From the NCBI RefSeq assembly GCF_026723865.1, contig NZ_CP113529.1:1240001-1304000 (forward strand): a stretch of DNA of 64,000 bases, in the 5' to 3' direction. Source of the DNA: Mycobacterium sp. Aquia_216. GTDB taxonomy: Bacteria > Actinomycetota > Actinomycetes > Mycobacteriales > Mycobacteriaceae. Under the pieces are notes generated by a model, which made no database searches, was not told the DNA's origin, and saw nothing but the letters and a program-made list of their open reading frames with translations. Positions 25,581 through 35,263 of this stretch are shown here, piece by piece. Both the position numbers and the translations under genes were made by a program. The number at the start of each line of letters is the position of its first letter. The stretch's first letter is position 1.

Positions 25581-25748
25581 ATGGCTTCCAGTACGGATGT
25601 GCGGCCGAAGATCACTTTGGCCTGCGAGGTGTGCAAGCACCGCAACTACATCACCAAGAAGAACCGCCGCAACGACCCGGACCGGCTGGAGCTGAAGAAG
25701 TTCTGCCCGAACTGCGGCCAGCACCAGGCGCATCGCGAGACGCGCTAA
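25581..25748 (+). CDS. rpmG: 50S ribosomal protein L33, zinc-binding type
   Basis: A 55-residue basic ribosomal protein. Two cysteine pairs, CEVC near 15-18 and CPNC near 42-45, form the zinc ribbon of the C+ L33 paralogue; many bacteria keep a C- copy elsewhere for zinc limitation. The ATG has GAGAGAAC upstream. It follows tRNA-Met and precedes hadA by about 48 bases, so it is likely co-transcribed with both. Confidence 0.95.
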   Translation: MASSTDVRPKITLACEVCKHRNYITKKNRRNDPDRLELKKFCPNCGQHQAHRETR

Positions 25749-25795
25749 TTAGCTCTGGCTGTTTAGACGAGATTGACCAGTTAGGTTTTAGAGCC

Positions 25796-26275
25796 GTGCC
25801 GTTGACCGCAAACATCGTCGGGATGCACTATCGCTATCCCGACTACTACGAGGTGGAGCGGGAGAAGATCCGCGAGTATGCGTCGGCCGTGCAAAACCGC
25901 GACGCGTGGTTCTTCGAAGAGGACGCCGCGGCCGAACTCGGATACAAGGGCCTGGTGGCCCCGCTGACGTTTTGCTGTGTGTTCGGCTACCAGGCTCAGA
26001 CGGCGTTCTTCAAGCATGCCAATGTCGCGGTCCAGGATGCCCAGATCGTCCAGGTCGACCAGGTGCTGAAGTACTTCAAGCCGCTGGTGGCGGGCGACCG
26101 GCTCTACTGCGACGTATACGTCGATTCGATGCGGATTTCACACGGCACGCAGATCATCGTGACCAAGAACATCATCACCAACGAAGACGGGGAGACTATC
26201 CAGGAGACTTACACGACCCTGGCGGGCCGTGCGGGCGAGGATGGAGAAGAGGGATTTACTGATGCCACTGCGTGA
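25796..26275 (+). CDS. hadA: (3R)-hydroxyacyl-ACP dehydratase subunit HadA
   Basis: A 159-residue hotdog-fold subunit of the FAS-II dehydratase that removes water from (3R)-hydroxyacyl-ACP during meromycolate chain elongation. HadA pairs with HadB; HadA gives long-chain binding and HadB the active site. The family opening GMHYRYPDYYEVEREKIREY and the ending ETYTTLAGRAGEDGEEG agree with mycobacterial HadA. The GTG at 25796 gives the normal N-terminus and fits the frame; no upstream start is better. It overlaps hadB by 14 bases. It is the target region where thiacetazone-type resistance mutations are known in M. tuberculosis. Confidence 0.93.
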   Translation: MPLTANIVGMHYRYPDYYEVEREKIREYASAVQNRDAWFFEEDAAAELGYKGLVAPLTFCCVFGYQAQTAFFKHANVAVQDAQIVQVDQVLKYFKPLVAGDRLYCDVYVDSMRISHGTQIIVTKNIITNEDGETIQETYTTLAGRAGEDGEEGFTDATA

Positions 26276-26690
26276 GTTCAGTTCGGTGAAGGTGGGCGAC
26301 CAGCTTCCGGAGAAGACCTACCCGCTCACGCGCCAGGATCTGGTTAGCTATGCGGGAGTTTCGGGTGACTTGAACCCGATCCACTGGGACGACGAGATCG
26401 CCAAGGTCGTCGGACTGGACACCGCGATCGCGCACGGCATGCTGACCATGGGAATTGGCGGCGGTTACGTCACCGCGTGGGTCGGGGATCCCGGTGCGGT
26501 CACCGAATACAACGTGCGATTCACGGCAGTCGTGCCGGTGCCCAACGACGGGAAGGGCGCCGAGCTGGTCTTCACCGGTCGGGTGAAGTCTGTCGATCCG
26601 GAGAGCAAGTCGGTGGTCATCGCAATCAGCGCCACTACCGGGGGCAAGAAGATCTTCGGACGGGCCATCGCGTCGGCCAAGCTGGCGTAG
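26262..26690 (+). CDS. hadB: (3R)-hydroxyacyl-ACP dehydratase subunit HadB
   Basis: A 142-residue hotdog subunit that carries the catalytic residues of both the HadAB and HadBC dehydratases of FAS-II. The active-site pair is Asp36 and His41 in GDLNPIHWDDE, the hydratase-2 motif. The length equals the M. tuberculosis protein as I recall it. The start overlaps hadA, and four bases separate its stop from hadC, so all three subunits should be made together. The essential function makes it an anti-mycobacterial drug target. Confidence 0.95.
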   Translation: MPLREFSSVKVGDQLPEKTYPLTRQDLVSYAGVSGDLNPIHWDDEIAKVVGLDTAIAHGMLTMGIGGGYVTAWVGDPGAVTEYNVRFTAVVPVPNDGKGAELVFTGRVKSVDPESKSVVIAISATTGGKKIFGRAIASAKLA

Positions 26691-26694
26691 CCCG

Positions 26695-27210
26695 ATGGCG
26701 CTCAAAACCGACATCCGCGGCATGGTCTGGCGGTATCCGGATTACTTCGTCGTGGGCCGCGAACAGCTACGTGAGTTCGCCCGGTCCATCAAGAACGAAC
26801 ACCCCGCTTACTACGACGAGGCCGCGGCGGCCGAGCTCGGCTACGACGCGATCATCGCGCCGCTGACCCTCGTCACGATCTTCGCCAAGTACGTGCAGCT
26901 GGATTTCTTCCGCCACGTCGACCTGGGCATGGAGAGCCTGGTGATTGTCCAGGTTGAACAGCGGTTCGTCTTCAACAGGCCGATCCTGGCGGGCGACAAG
27001 CTGTGGGGGCGGATGGACGTCGTGTCGGTCAACGAGCGTTTCGGCGCCGACATCGTCCTTACCAAAAACATCTGCACCGACGACGAAGGTGAAGTGGTGA
27101 TGGAGGCCTATACCACGTTGATGGGGCAATACCGGGCCCCGACCACCGAGGACGACGACATCCAGCTCAGATGGGACAGTGAATCCGGGCAGGTCGTCAG
27201 AACGGTGTAA
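26695..27210 (+). CDS. hadC: (3R)-hydroxyacyl-ACP dehydratase subunit HadC
   Basis: A 171-residue hotdog subunit similar to HadA along its length (GMVWRYPDYFVVGREQLREF; KNICTDDEGEVVMEAYTTLMGQ). It partners HadB to act on longer, later meromycolate intermediates. It lacks the D-x4-H catalytic pair seen in HadB, as expected. It begins four bases after hadB and ends about 150 bases before tRNA-Trp, with a small inverted repeat between them. A C-terminal extension after the hotdog domain is normal for HadC. Confidence 0.94.
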   Translation: MALKTDIRGMVWRYPDYFVVGREQLREFARSIKNEHPAYYDEAAAAELGYDAIIAPLTLVTIFAKYVQLDFFRHVDLGMESLVIVQVEQRFVFNRPILAGDKLWGRMDVVSVNERFGADIVLTKNICTDDEGEVVMEAYTTLMGQYRAPTTEDDDIQLRWDSESGQVVRTV

Positions 27211-27281
27211 TTAGTATCTGACTCACGTGCCGATGTACACTCGGACCTCGGGGTTTTCCCATTACAGCGCGCTGTCCGTAG

Positions 27282-27299
27282 GTTCGGCGATCACCGAAC
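27282..27299. terminator. Inverted repeat between hadC and tRNA-Trp
   Basis: GTTCGG (27282-27287) and CCGAAC (27294-27299) are complementary around CGATCA, an 18-base near-palindrome. It lies after the hadC stop and before tRNA-Trp. There is no T-run, so it may be a weak terminator, a processing site or a protein-binding site. Confidence 0.35.
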
Positions 27300-27359
27300 G
27301 GAGAGCGCGCGTGTCATGTAGGCCCCGTAGGTAAGCACAGGTTGGCCTGCCAACCGCGA

Positions 27360-27432
<73 letters not shown>

Positions 27433-27571
27433 CAGAAGGCGAACGTCCGACGACGATGCAGGCCGGAACGGCCTGAGGAGGAGTCGGACAATGGGATCCG
27501 TGCCATGCTGGACAGTAACCGATTCAGCGCGGGACGCATCGTGAGATGGCGAGTGAACAAAGGAGCATGCG

Positions 27572-28051
27572 GTGAGCGACGAGGGCCTCGACGTCCCTGC
27601 TGCCAACGACGCCGCACGCGACGGCGGTGACACCGACGACAGCACGACCGGTGGTCGGACGGCCGTCGTGACCAAGCCCGTGAGCCGTCCGCAACGCCCG
27701 ACCGGTAAGCGGTCCCGGCAACGAGTGGCCGATACCGACGTCGACGAAGAGTCCTCGGACGAGGTCGAGGACTCCAAGGAGGCCAAGAAGTCTCCGGCAG
27801 CCAAGAAGGCCGGAGCTGACAAGAAGGCCAAGAAGCCGAAGAAATCCGGGGACGGTACGGCTAACCCGTTCGTTTTCGTCTACAGCTACCTCAAGCAGGT
27901 CGTTGCAGAGATGCGGAAGGTGATCTGGCCGAACCGCAAGCAGATGCTCACCTACACCTCCGTCGTGCTGGTGTTCCTCGCCTTCATGGTGGCGCTGGTC
28001 GGCCTTACAGATCTTGGCCTGACCAAGCTGGTGTTGCTGGTGTTCGGCTGA
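27572..28051 (+). CDS. secE: Preprotein translocase subunit SecE
   Basis: A 159-residue subunit of the SecYEG channel. Only the last 60 residues are the conserved SecE domain: an amphipathic helix ([20 protein letters not shown]) followed by one transmembrane helix (about 130-155). The first 100 residues form a charged, low-complexity extension rich in Lys, Asp, Glu, Ser and Ala, typical of actinobacterial SecE. The GTG at 27572 has GGAG six to seven bases before it. It precedes nusG by 26 bases. Confidence 0.95.
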   Translation: MSDEGLDVPAANDAARDGGDTDDSTTGGRTAVVTKPVSRPQRPTGKRSRQRVADTDVDEESSDEVEDSKEAKKSPAAKKAGADKKAKKPKKSGDGTANPFVFVYSYLKQVVAEMRKVIWPNRKQMLTYTSVVLVFLAFMVALVGLTDLGLTKLVLLVFG

Positions 28052-28062
28052 GCAAGTGATAG

Positions 28063-28839
<777 letters not shown>

Positions 28840-28868
28840 CCAGCCGGCCCGTTCGCGGGAACGGCTGG
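28840..28868 (+). promoter_or_regulatory. Hairpin between nusG and rplK
   Basis: CCAGCCG (28840-28846) pairs with CGGCTGG (28862-28868), and inside it CCCG/CGGG closes on TTCG. It begins just after the nusG stop and is followed by GACGCATAAACC, without a T-run. It may be a processing site or partial terminator that separates the regulator genes from the ribosomal ones. Confidence 0.5.
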
Positions 28869-28900
28869 ACGCATAAACCAGGAAGGAACGCACAAATCTC

Positions 28901-29329
28901 ATGGCCCCGAAGAAGAAAGTCGTTGGGCTGATCAAGCTCCAGATCACCGCGGGGCAGGCCAACCCTGCGCCGCCGGTGGGACCCGCGCTGGGCCAGCACG
29001 GTGTCAACATCATGGAGTTCTGCAAGGCATACAACGCCGCGACGGAAAGCCAGCGCGGCAACGTCATCCCGGTGGAGATCACGGTCTACGAGGACCGCAG
29101 CTTCACGTTCGCGCTCAAGACGCCGCCCGCCGCCAAGCTGCTGCTCAAGGCCGCCGGCGTGGGCAAGGGCTCGGCCGAGCCGCACAAGACCAAGGTCGCC
29201 AAGGTCACCTGGGATCAGGTGCGCGAGATCGCCGAGACCAAGAAGACCGATCTCAACGCCAACGACATCGATGCTGCCGCCAAGATCATCGCCGGCACCG
29301 CTCGGTCGATGGGCATCACCGTCGAATAG
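28901..29329 (+). CDS. rplK: 50S ribosomal protein L11
   Basis: A 142-residue ribosomal protein that binds the GTPase-centre region of 23S rRNA and the stringent factor. The proline-rich N-terminal helix [21 protein letters not shown] and the C-terminal [25 protein letters not shown] segment are standard. AGGAAGGA precedes the ATG by about 13 bases. It is followed by rplA, the usual pair. Confidence 0.97.
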   Translation: MAPKKKVVGLIKLQITAGQANPAPPVGPALGQHGVNIMEFCKAYNAATESQRGNVIPVEITVYEDRSFTFALKTPPAAKLLLKAAGVGKGSAEPHKTKVAKVTWDQVREIAETKKTDLNANDIDAAAKIIAGTARSMGITVE

Positions 29330-29398
29330 TTCGACAACCGTGGGAGGGCCAGCTTCGGCCCGAGTCAACCACGACCCAACACCAGATTGGATAGACCT

Positions 29399-30106
29399 AT
29401 GAGCAAGAACAGCAAGGCTTACCGCGCCGCCGCCGAGAAGGTCGACCGGGACAACCTGTACACCCCGCTCGAGGCGGCCAAGCTCGCCAAGGAGACGGCC
29501 TCGACCAAGCAGGACTCCACCGTCGAGGTGGCGATCCGGCTGGGCGTTGACCCGCGCAAGGCCGACCAGATGGTCCGCGGCACGGTCAACCTGCCGCACG
29601 GCACCGGCAAGACCGCCCGCGTCGTGGTGTTCGCCGTCGGCGACAAGGCCGAGCAGGCGCAGGCCGCCGGCGCCGACCTTGTCGGCAGTGACGACCTGAT
29701 CGAAAAGATCCAAGGCGGCTGGCTGGAATTCGACGCCGCGATCGCGACCCCTGACCAGATGGCCAAGGTGGGTCGTATCGCGCGCGTGCTGGGTCCGCGC
29801 GGCCTGATGCCGAACCCCAAGACCGGCACCGTGACGCCCGACGTCGCCAAGGCCGTGTCCGACATCAAGGGCGGAAAGATCAACTTCCGCACCGACAAGC
29901 AGGCCAACCTTCACTTCGTGATCGGCAAGGCCTCGTTCGACGAGAAGAACCTCGCGGAGAACTATGGCGCCGCGATCGACGAGGTGCTGCGGCTCAAGCC
30001 GTCGTCGTCCAAGGGGCGGTACCTGAAGAAGATCACCGTGTCGACGACCACCGGCCCGGGCATTCCGGTCGACCCGTCGGTCACCCGCAACTTCGCCGAG
30101 GCCTAA
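29399..30106 (+). CDS. rplA: 50S ribosomal protein L1
   Basis: A 235-residue L1 of the ribosomal stalk, which in many bacteria also represses its own rplK-rplA messenger. The conserved core [21 protein letters not shown] lies at about 122-142. The ATG at 29399 begins the conserved N-terminus; an upstream frame adds four residues only. It ends at the strongest convergent hairpin of the region (30116-30175). Confidence 0.97.
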   Translation: MSKNSKAYRAAAEKVDRDNLYTPLEAAKLAKETASTKQDSTVEVAIRLGVDPRKADQMVRGTVNLPHGTGKTARVVVFAVGDKAEQAQAAGADLVGSDDLIEKIQGGWLEFDAAIATPDQMAKVGRIARVLGPRGLMPNPKTGTVTPDVAKAVSDIKGGKINFRTDKQANLHFVIGKASFDEKNLAENYGAAIDEVLRLKPSSSKGRYLKKITVSTTTGPGIPVDPSVTRNFAEA

Positions 30107-30115
30107 ATCTCCGCG

Positions 30116-30175
30116 GCCGACTGTGAACCCTGCGACGTCCGAACGGCGTGTCGCGTCGTCAGATTCACAGTCGGC
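30116..30175. terminator. Long hairpin between convergent rplA and sigma-factor genes
   Basis: The arms GCCGACTGTGAA (30116-30127) and TTCACAGTCGGC (30164-30175) are perfectly complementary over 12 bp. They enclose 36 bases that contain a further GCGAC/GTCGC pairing. It sits between the rplA stop at 30106 and the sigma-factor stop at 30214, so it can serve both strands. There is no clear T-run. Confidence 0.6.
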
Positions 30176-30213
30176 GCCGGCTGAGGCGGGGTCGGGGGCT
30201 GAGTCTCGGGGGG

Positions 30214-31440
30214 CTATCCACCGCATTCGGCGATACGTCGCCGCAAGAAGTCGCGGCCCGGCTCAGAACCGCCTGCCTCCAACGCCGTTCGATACCAGGT
30301 GAGCGCTTCGCTGGGACGTCCCGCGCGCCGCAGCAGATCGGCCCTGACCGTCGCGACCAGATTCGAGCGGGTCAGCCGGGGATCGCGCGCCACTTCGTCC
30401 AGCGCCTCGAGACCGGCGTCGGGGCCGTCGCGCAGGCCCACCGCCAGCGCGCGGTTGGCGCCCGCCACCGGCGAACCGGTGAGGTCCAAGAGCCGGTCAT
30501 AGGCCAGGCAGATGGTTATCCAGTCGGTCTGCTCCCACGACGGCGCCGTCGCGTGCAGCGCGGCGATCACCGCCTGAGGCAGGTAGGGGCCCGTCGAACC
30601 CTCGGCCTGCCGCAGCCGGTCCAGGCCGCAGGCGATGCGGCCGCGGTCCCACTTGCGGCGGTCCTGGTCCTCGAGTGGCACCAGCATCCCCGTGCCGTCC
30701 ATCCGCGTTGCCCGCCGCGAGTCATGCAACAGCGTCAGGGCGGCCAACGCGTGCGCCTCACGTTCGTCTGGCATCAGACTGCACAGCTCGCCCGCCAGCC
30801 GAACGCCTTCGTCGCACAGTTCGTCACGAATCGCCGACGAGCCCGCGGTCGACCAATAGCCCTCGGTGAAGACGGAATACACGCAACCGAGTACGTGCGG
30901 TGTCCGCTCGCCCAACAGCTCCGCCGGCGGCACCCGCAGCGGGATGTTGGCATGGCGAATCTTGTTCTTGGCGCGCGTGATTCGCTGACCGATGGCCGGC
31001 TCCGTCTGCAGCAGTGCGCGGGCGATCTCGGCGACGGTTAACCCGGACACCAACCGCAGCGTGAGGGCCAACTGCGACGGCCGGTCCAGCGCCGGATGCG
31101 CACAGGTGAACATCATCCGCAGCTCGTCATCGCGAACCGGATGCGGGTCGGTGTGGTCGGTACGCGCCCTGATGTCGTCCAGGTAGCTTCTCAAGGCCGC
31201 CAATTCCTTTCCGGCACGGATAGATTCGCGGCGCAGCCGGTCCCGCGCACGGTTACGGGCGACGGTCACCAGCCACCCGCCGGGGCTATCGGGCATGCCG
31301 TCGCGGGGCCAGCTGCGCAGCGCCTCGGCGCAGGCCTCCTGGACGGCGTCCTCGGCGATGGTGAGGTCGCCGGACCACCGCGCGAGCGCGGCTACGGCGG
31401 GACCCCATTCCCGGCGGAAGACGCCGTCCAGGGTGGACAT
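30214..31440 (-). CDS. ECF42-type RNA polymerase sigma factor with TPR-like C-terminal extension
   Basis: A 408-residue ECF sigma factor. Region 2 (about 10-75, with DAVQEACAEALRSWP and GWLVTVARNRARDRLRRE) and region 4 (about 110-160, with RLVSGLTVAEIARALLQTE) are followed by some 240 residues of helical TPR-like sequence (AGANRALAVGLRDGPDAGLEAL; RADLLRRAGRPSEALTWYRTALEAG). This architecture matches the ECF42 group, which lacks an anti-sigma factor and is found next to DGPF/YCII proteins; that partner lies eight bases upstream here. The ATG at 31440 is used; there is no strong ribosome binding site, and coupling to the upstream gene is likely. Confidence 0.88.
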   Translation of the reverse strand: MSTLDGVFRREWGPAVAALARWSGDLTIAEDAVQEACAEALRSWPRDGMPDSPGGWLVTVARNRARDRLRRESIRAGKELAALRSYLDDIRARTDHTDPHPVRDDELRMMFTCAHPALDRPSQLALTLRLVSGLTVAEIARALLQTEPAIGQRITRAKNKIRHANIPLRVPPAELLGERTPHVLGCVYSVFTEGYWSTAGSSAIRDELCDEGVRLAGELCSLMPDEREAHALAALTLLHDSRRATRMDGTGMLVPLEDQDRRKWDRGRIACGLDRLRQAEGSTGPYLPQAVIAALHATAPSWEQTDWITICLAYDRLLDLTGSPVAGANRALAVGLRDGPDAGLEALDEVARDPRLTRSNLVATVRADLLRRAGRPSEALTWYRTALEAGGSEPGRDFLRRRIAECGG

Positions 31441-31448
31441 TGCGGCGA

Positions 31449-32156
31449 TTAGAGTGCCGAGATTCCAGCCAATTGCCGCACCTGCACCGTCGAGGCGGGG
31501 ATCATGGAAGCGACCTTGATGGCCTCGTCGCGATCCGCCGCGGCAAGCAGGTAGATCCCGGTGGCGATTTCGGCGCCCTCCACATATGGACCGTCGGTGA
31601 TCAGGACCTGTCCATCGCGCACCCGTACCGTCGTCGCCGTGGACCGATCGTGCAGTGCGGCGCCGCCGACTACGTGATCGCCCGCGGCCGCGTGCAGATC
31701 TGCGTGCTTTGCCGCCACTGCCTCCCATTCCGGTGTGCCGGGTGTGTGCGCGGAAGCGGCGGGTTCCAGCAGCAGCGCGAGCCAGTCGTTGCCGGTGAGC
31801 CGGCGGGACGGCTCAATCGAGTGGACCGCGGGCCACACTTCCACGGCCCCATAAGTGGCGAGCGGGATGTCGCGCGCCAGGGCCAGCGCCTGGTCGAGGT
31901 TTTCCGCTTCGAACACGTAGTAGCCGCAGGCCACCTCGGCGGATTCGGCGAAGGGGCCGTCGGTGACGATCGGCGCATCCGGGCCGCCGGTGATGACCGC
32001 CGCAGCGGCAGCCGGGGCCAGCGCGTCTCCGGATTTGATCGCCGGGCCGGCTTTGGCGTGGAAGTTCTGCCAGGCTGCCATCGCGGCGGCTGGATCATCG
32101 GCCGGACGGTCTTGCTCTTTACTGATCAACAGCGCGAAATATTGCACGTTAGCCAC
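31449..32156 (-). CDS. Tandem DGPF/YCII-domain protein, partner of the ECF42 sigma factor
   Basis: A 235-residue protein holding two YCII-like ferredoxin-fold domains in tandem: the first carries VTDGPFAES (about 65-73), the second ITDGPYVEG (about 187-195). Single DGPF proteins usually lie beside ECF42 sigma genes; this is a fused pair. In ECF42 systems they are thought to be sigma targets, and no signal-sensing function is established. The gene ends eight bases before the sigma factor start. Its ATG has GGAGG about seven bases upstream. Confidence 0.83.
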   Translation of the reverse strand: MANVQYFALLISKEQDRPADDPAAAMAAWQNFHAKAGPAIKSGDALAPAAAAAVITGGPDAPIVTDGPFAESAEVACGYYVFEAENLDQALALARDIPLATYGAVEVWPAVHSIEPSRRLTGNDWLALLLEPAASAHTPGTPEWEAVAAKHADLHAAAGDHVVGGAALHDRSTATTVRVRDGQVLITDGPYVEGAEIATGIYLLAAADRDEAIKVASMIPASTVQVRQLAGISAL

Positions 32157-32238
32157 CTCCGGTAGTGAGCGGAGCCTCGTGCTCCACTCTCTACCTACCC
32201 GACGAACGACGCAGCCCTAATCCGACAGCCGCGGAAAA

Positions 32239-33135
32239 TCAGGACGCGGCGCCCGGCTTGAGGTAGGTCACCAGGCTGCAGTCCAGCATCTCGTCGCCGA
32301 AGTAGTGCTCGCAGCCGCGCAGATACTTCATGTAGCGTTCGTAGACCTCGACTGAAGTGATCTCGATGGCCTCTTCGCGTTTGGACTCCAGGGCGTCGCC
32401 CCAGATGCGCAACGTCTTGACATAGTGTGGCTGCAGCGAAAGTGGTTCGGGGACAATGAATCCCGCTTTCTCGCCGTGTTCGACCATCATCTCGGTGGTC
32501 GGCAGGCGGCCGCCGGGGAAGATCTCGGTGATGATGAACTTGATGAAGCGCACCGTCTCGAACGTCAGTTTCTTGCCTCGAGCGTTCATGTTGTAGGGGT
32601 GGTAGCTGACACTGCTCTGCACGGTCATCCTGCCGTCCTCCGGCATGATGTCGAAAGTCCGCTTGAAGAAGTCGTCATAGTTTTCGTGTCCGAAGTGCTC
32701 GAACGCTTCGATCGATACGATTCGGTCGACCGGCTCGGCGAAGTCCTCCCAGTTCTGCAGCCGCACCTCGCGAGAGCGGTCGGTGTCGACGGAGGCCAGG
32801 ACCTGCTCGGCCCGGGCGTGCTGATTCTTGGAGAGCGTCAGGCCGATGACGTTGACGTCGCACTTCTCGACGGCGCGCCGCATCGTGGTGCCCCAGCCGC
32901 AGCCGATGTCGAGCAGGGTCATGCCGGGTTTGAGGTCAAGCTTGTCCAGGTTGAGGTCGATCTTGGCATACTGGGCTTCTTCCAGGGTGAGATCCGGCGG
33001 CTCGAAGTACGCGCAGCTGTAGGTCCGGGTCGGATCCTGAAACAGGGCAAAGAAGTCGTCGGACACGTCGTAGTGCGCCTGGATATCCTCAGAACGCGTC
33101 CGGATCTTCGTCGAGCTAGTCGGTTGCTCTGCCAT
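32239..33135 (-). CDS. mmaA4: Hydroxymycolate synthase MmaA4
   Basis: A 298-residue SAM-dependent mycolic acid methyltransferase that adds a methyl group to the distal meromycolate double bond to give the hydroxymycolate, the branch point to keto- and methoxy-mycolates. SAM motif I is [14 protein letters not shown], with the active-site bicarbonate Glu in [11 protein letters not shown]. The ending [18 protein letters not shown] is particular to MmaA4 within the family, where other members end in VNQFTL-K. AGGAGA precedes the ATG by about 11 bases. It is the last gene of a five-gene same-strand array. A loss of this gene abolishes oxygenated mycolates in M. tuberculosis. Confidence 0.9.
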   Translation of the reverse strand: MAEQPTSSTKIRTRSEDIQAHYDVSDDFFALFQDPTRTYSCAYFEPPDLTLEEAQYAKIDLNLDKLDLKPGMTLLDIGCGWGTTMRRAVEKCDVNVIGLTLSKNQHARAEQVLASVDTDRSREVRLQNWEDFAEPVDRIVSIEAFEHFGHENYDDFFKRTFDIMPEDGRMTVQSSVSYHPYNMNARGKKLTFETVRFIKFIITEIFPGGRLPTTEMMVEHGEKAGFIVPEPLSLQPHYVKTLRIWGDALESKREEAIEITSVEVYERYMKYLRGCEHYFGDEMLDCSLVTYLKPGAAS

Positions 33136-33279
33136 TGTCTTTTAGTTCTCCTGAATTCACTGCTTCAAACCCGTTACCCATCGCCGACTGGTTGACCAGC
33201 AACGATACCCACAATTAGGCGGAATGCTCATTCGCTGCTGGCGTCGCTCGCCGGGCCTCCGGCAGCCCGACAGATGAGT

Positions 33280-34161
33280 CTACTTTTCCAGCGTGAATTG
33301 GTTGCAATCGATGTAGCCCTTCCGGAACGCATTGGCGCAGCCGGTCAGGAACTTTATGTACCGCTCGTAGACCTCTTCGGATTGGATCTCGACGGCCTGG
33401 GCCTTCTGGTCCTCCAGGGCCTGTGCCCACATGTCCAGGGTTGTCGCGAAGTGCGACTGTAACGAGTGACGGCGAGTGACGTCGAAACCCACCTTCGCGC
33501 AGTGCTCTTCGACCTTTTCGATGGACGGCAGCCGCCCACCCGGGAAGATGTCGGTCAGGATGAAACGGATGAACTTCGCCATGTCAATGGTCATCGGTAT
33601 GCCGCGCTCCGTCATCTGCCTCGGGTGCAGCGCGGTGATCGCGTGCAGCAGCATCACGCCGTCTGACGGCATGACCTTGTACGCGAACTTGAAGAAATCG
33701 TCGTAGCGCTCGAAGCCGAAGTGCTCCAGCGCTTCGATGATGACGATTCGGTCGACCGGTTCGGTGAACTCCGCCCAGTCGCTCAGCAGCGCCCGGTGCG
33801 AGCGATCCGAGTCGATCGTGTCGAGAACTTCCTGGCAGTACGAGTGCTGATTTTTGGACAGGGTCAACCCGATGACGTTGACGTCGTACTTCTCGACGGC
33901 GCGCTTCATCACCGAACCCCAGCCGCAACCGATGTCGAGCAGGGTCATCCCCGGCTCGAGCCCCAGCTTGTCCAGTGTCATGTCGAGCTTGGCGACCTGC
34001 GCCTCCTGCAGCGACATGCCGTCGTGGGGAAAGTATGCGCAGCTGTAGGTGCGGGTTGGATCCTGGAACAGCGCGAAGAATTCGTTGGAAAGGTCGTAGT
34101 GCGCTCGGACATCGTCGGCGTTGGACCGCGTCCGCGTGGCGGCCGGTGAACTATTTGACAT
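33280..34161 (-). CDS. mmaA3: Methoxymycolate synthase MmaA3
   Basis: A 293-residue mycolic acid methyltransferase that O-methylates hydroxymycolate to methoxymycolate. SAM motif I is [14 protein letters not shown], with the active-site Glu in IIEALEHFGFE. Its length equals that recalled for M. tuberculosis MmaA3, so it looks intact; some mycobacteria and BCG strains carry a defective copy. The ATG at 34161 is fixed by GGGGGAT just upstream. Assignment to MmaA3 rests on gene order and on its closeness to MmaA4 rather than to MmaA2. Between it and the next gene upstream lies a small inverted repeat (34281-34298) that may belong to its own promoter. Confidence 0.85.
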   Translation of the reverse strand: MSNSSPAATRTRSNADDVRAHYDLSNEFFALFQDPTRTYSCAYFPHDGMSLQEAQVAKLDMTLDKLGLEPGMTLLDIGCGWGSVMKRAVEKYDVNVIGLTLSKNQHSYCQEVLDTIDSDRSHRALLSDWAEFTEPVDRIVIIEALEHFGFERYDDFFKFAYKVMPSDGVMLLHAITALHPRQMTERGIPMTIDMAKFIRFILTDIFPGGRLPSIEKVEEHCAKVGFDVTRRHSLQSHFATTLDMWAQALEDQKAQAVEIQSEEVYERYIKFLTGCANAFRKGYIDCNQFTLEK

Positions 34162-34280
34162 GTATCCCCCGAATGGACTGGCGTCCCAACGGGAGGCCAT
34201 ATCCCGGGGACCCTACACGCCGTGGGACGCATCTCTGGTATTTGAGGCGTGACGCCACTGTTGTCCCAATGGCAGATCCC

Positions 34281-34298
34281 GTTACACGCCAGTGTGAC
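34281..34298. promoter_or_regulatory. Candidate operator between mmaA2 and mmaA3
   Basis: GTTACAC (34281-34287) and GTGTGAC (34292-34298) form an 18-bp near-palindrome with one mismatch around GCCA, in the 148-base gap before mmaA3. It may indicate separate control of mmaA3. No supporting promoter boxes are clear. Confidence 0.35.
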
Positions 34299-34309
34299 GG
34301 ATGCGAGAG

Positions 34310-35173
34310 CTATTTCTCCAGCGTGAATTGGTTGACGTCGATGTAGCCGACCCGGAACGCGTTGGCGCAGCCGGTCAGGTACTTGATGTAGCGCTCGTAG
34401 ACCTCTTCGGATTGGATCTCGATCGCCTCGTCTCGGTGCGCTTCCAGAGCCGCCGCCCACAGGTCGAGGGTTCGGGCGTAGTGCAGCTGCAGTGACTGGC
34501 GGCGGGTCAGCCGGAAACCGTGCTTCGAGGAGTGATCCTCCACCTTCTCGATAGACGGCAGCCGGCCGCCCGGGAAGATCTCGGTGACGATGAACTTGAT
34601 GAAGCGGGCCATTTCGAACGTCAGCGGTATGCCACGTTCGATCATCTGCGGTCCCGTCAAACCGGTGATCGTGTGCAGCAGCATCACCCCGTCATCCGGC
34701 AGCACGCTGTGGGCCATCGTGAAGAAGTCGTCGTAGCGATCGTGGCCGAAGTGCTCGAATGCGCCGATCGACACGATGCGGTCGACCGGCTCGTCGAACT
34801 GCTCCCAGCCGGCCAGCAACACTTGCTTGCTGCGCGGGTTGTCCATTGCGTCGAACGACTGCTGGACGTGGGCGGCCTGGTTCTTGGAGAGCGTCAAGCC
34901 GACGACGTTGACGTCGTACTTCTCGACGGCGCGCCGCATGGTGGCACCCCAGCCGCAGCCGACGTCGAGCAGCGTCATCCCGGGTTGCAGCCCGAGTTTG
35001 CCCAGCGCCAGATCGATCTTGGCGAGCTGGGCTTCTTCCAGCGTCATGTCGTCGCGCTCGAAGTAGGCGCAGCTGTAGGTCTGGGTGGGATCCAGGAACA
35101 ACCGGAAGAAGTCGTCGGACAGGTCGTAGTGCGCCTGCACATCGGCGAAGTGCGGTGTCAGCTTTCGAGCCAT
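34310..35173 (-). CDS. Mycolic acid methyltransferase, MmaA2/CmaA1-like (copy 1)
   Basis: A 287-residue SAM-dependent cyclopropane synthase-type enzyme. SAM motif I is [21 protein letters not shown], with bicarbonate-binding Glu in IGAFEHFGHD. MmaA2 and CmaA1 of M. tuberculosis make cis-cyclopropanes on alpha- or methoxy-mycolates; both are 287 residues. The first is at this array position, but CmaA1 is very similar, so the name is left open. AGGAAGG lies about 9 bases before the ATG at 35173. A close paralogue follows upstream at 35264-36127. It is an accepted marker of cording and acid-fastness-related mycolate structure. Confidence 0.85.
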   Translation of the reverse strand: MARKLTPHFADVQAHYDLSDDFFRLFLDPTQTYSCAYFERDDMTLEEAQLAKIDLALGKLGLQPGMTLLDVGCGWGATMRRAVEKYDVNVVGLTLSKNQAAHVQQSFDAMDNPRSKQVLLAGWEQFDEPVDRIVSIGAFEHFGHDRYDDFFTMAHSVLPDDGVMLLHTITGLTGPQMIERGIPLTFEMARFIKFIVTEIFPGGRLPSIEKVEDHSSKHGFRLTRRQSLQLHYARTLDLWAAALEAHRDEAIEIQSEEVYERYIKYLTGCANAFRVGYIDVNQFTLEK

Positions 35174-35263
35174 GACGGTATACCTTCCTGACGAAACGCA
35201 GTAAAGATACCCCGCGCACGCCCCGGGACGGGTTATTCGATCCAGCAGGTCAAGACTGCCGGA

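Noticed and set aside
27282..27299. Inverted repeat after hadC as a firm terminator
   Set aside because: No T-run and a mismatch at the loop edge, so only a weak claim was made.
28901..30106. Long minus-strand open frame over rplK and rplA (28817-30226)
   Set aside because: It is a high-GC antisense shadow of two clear ribosomal protein genes.
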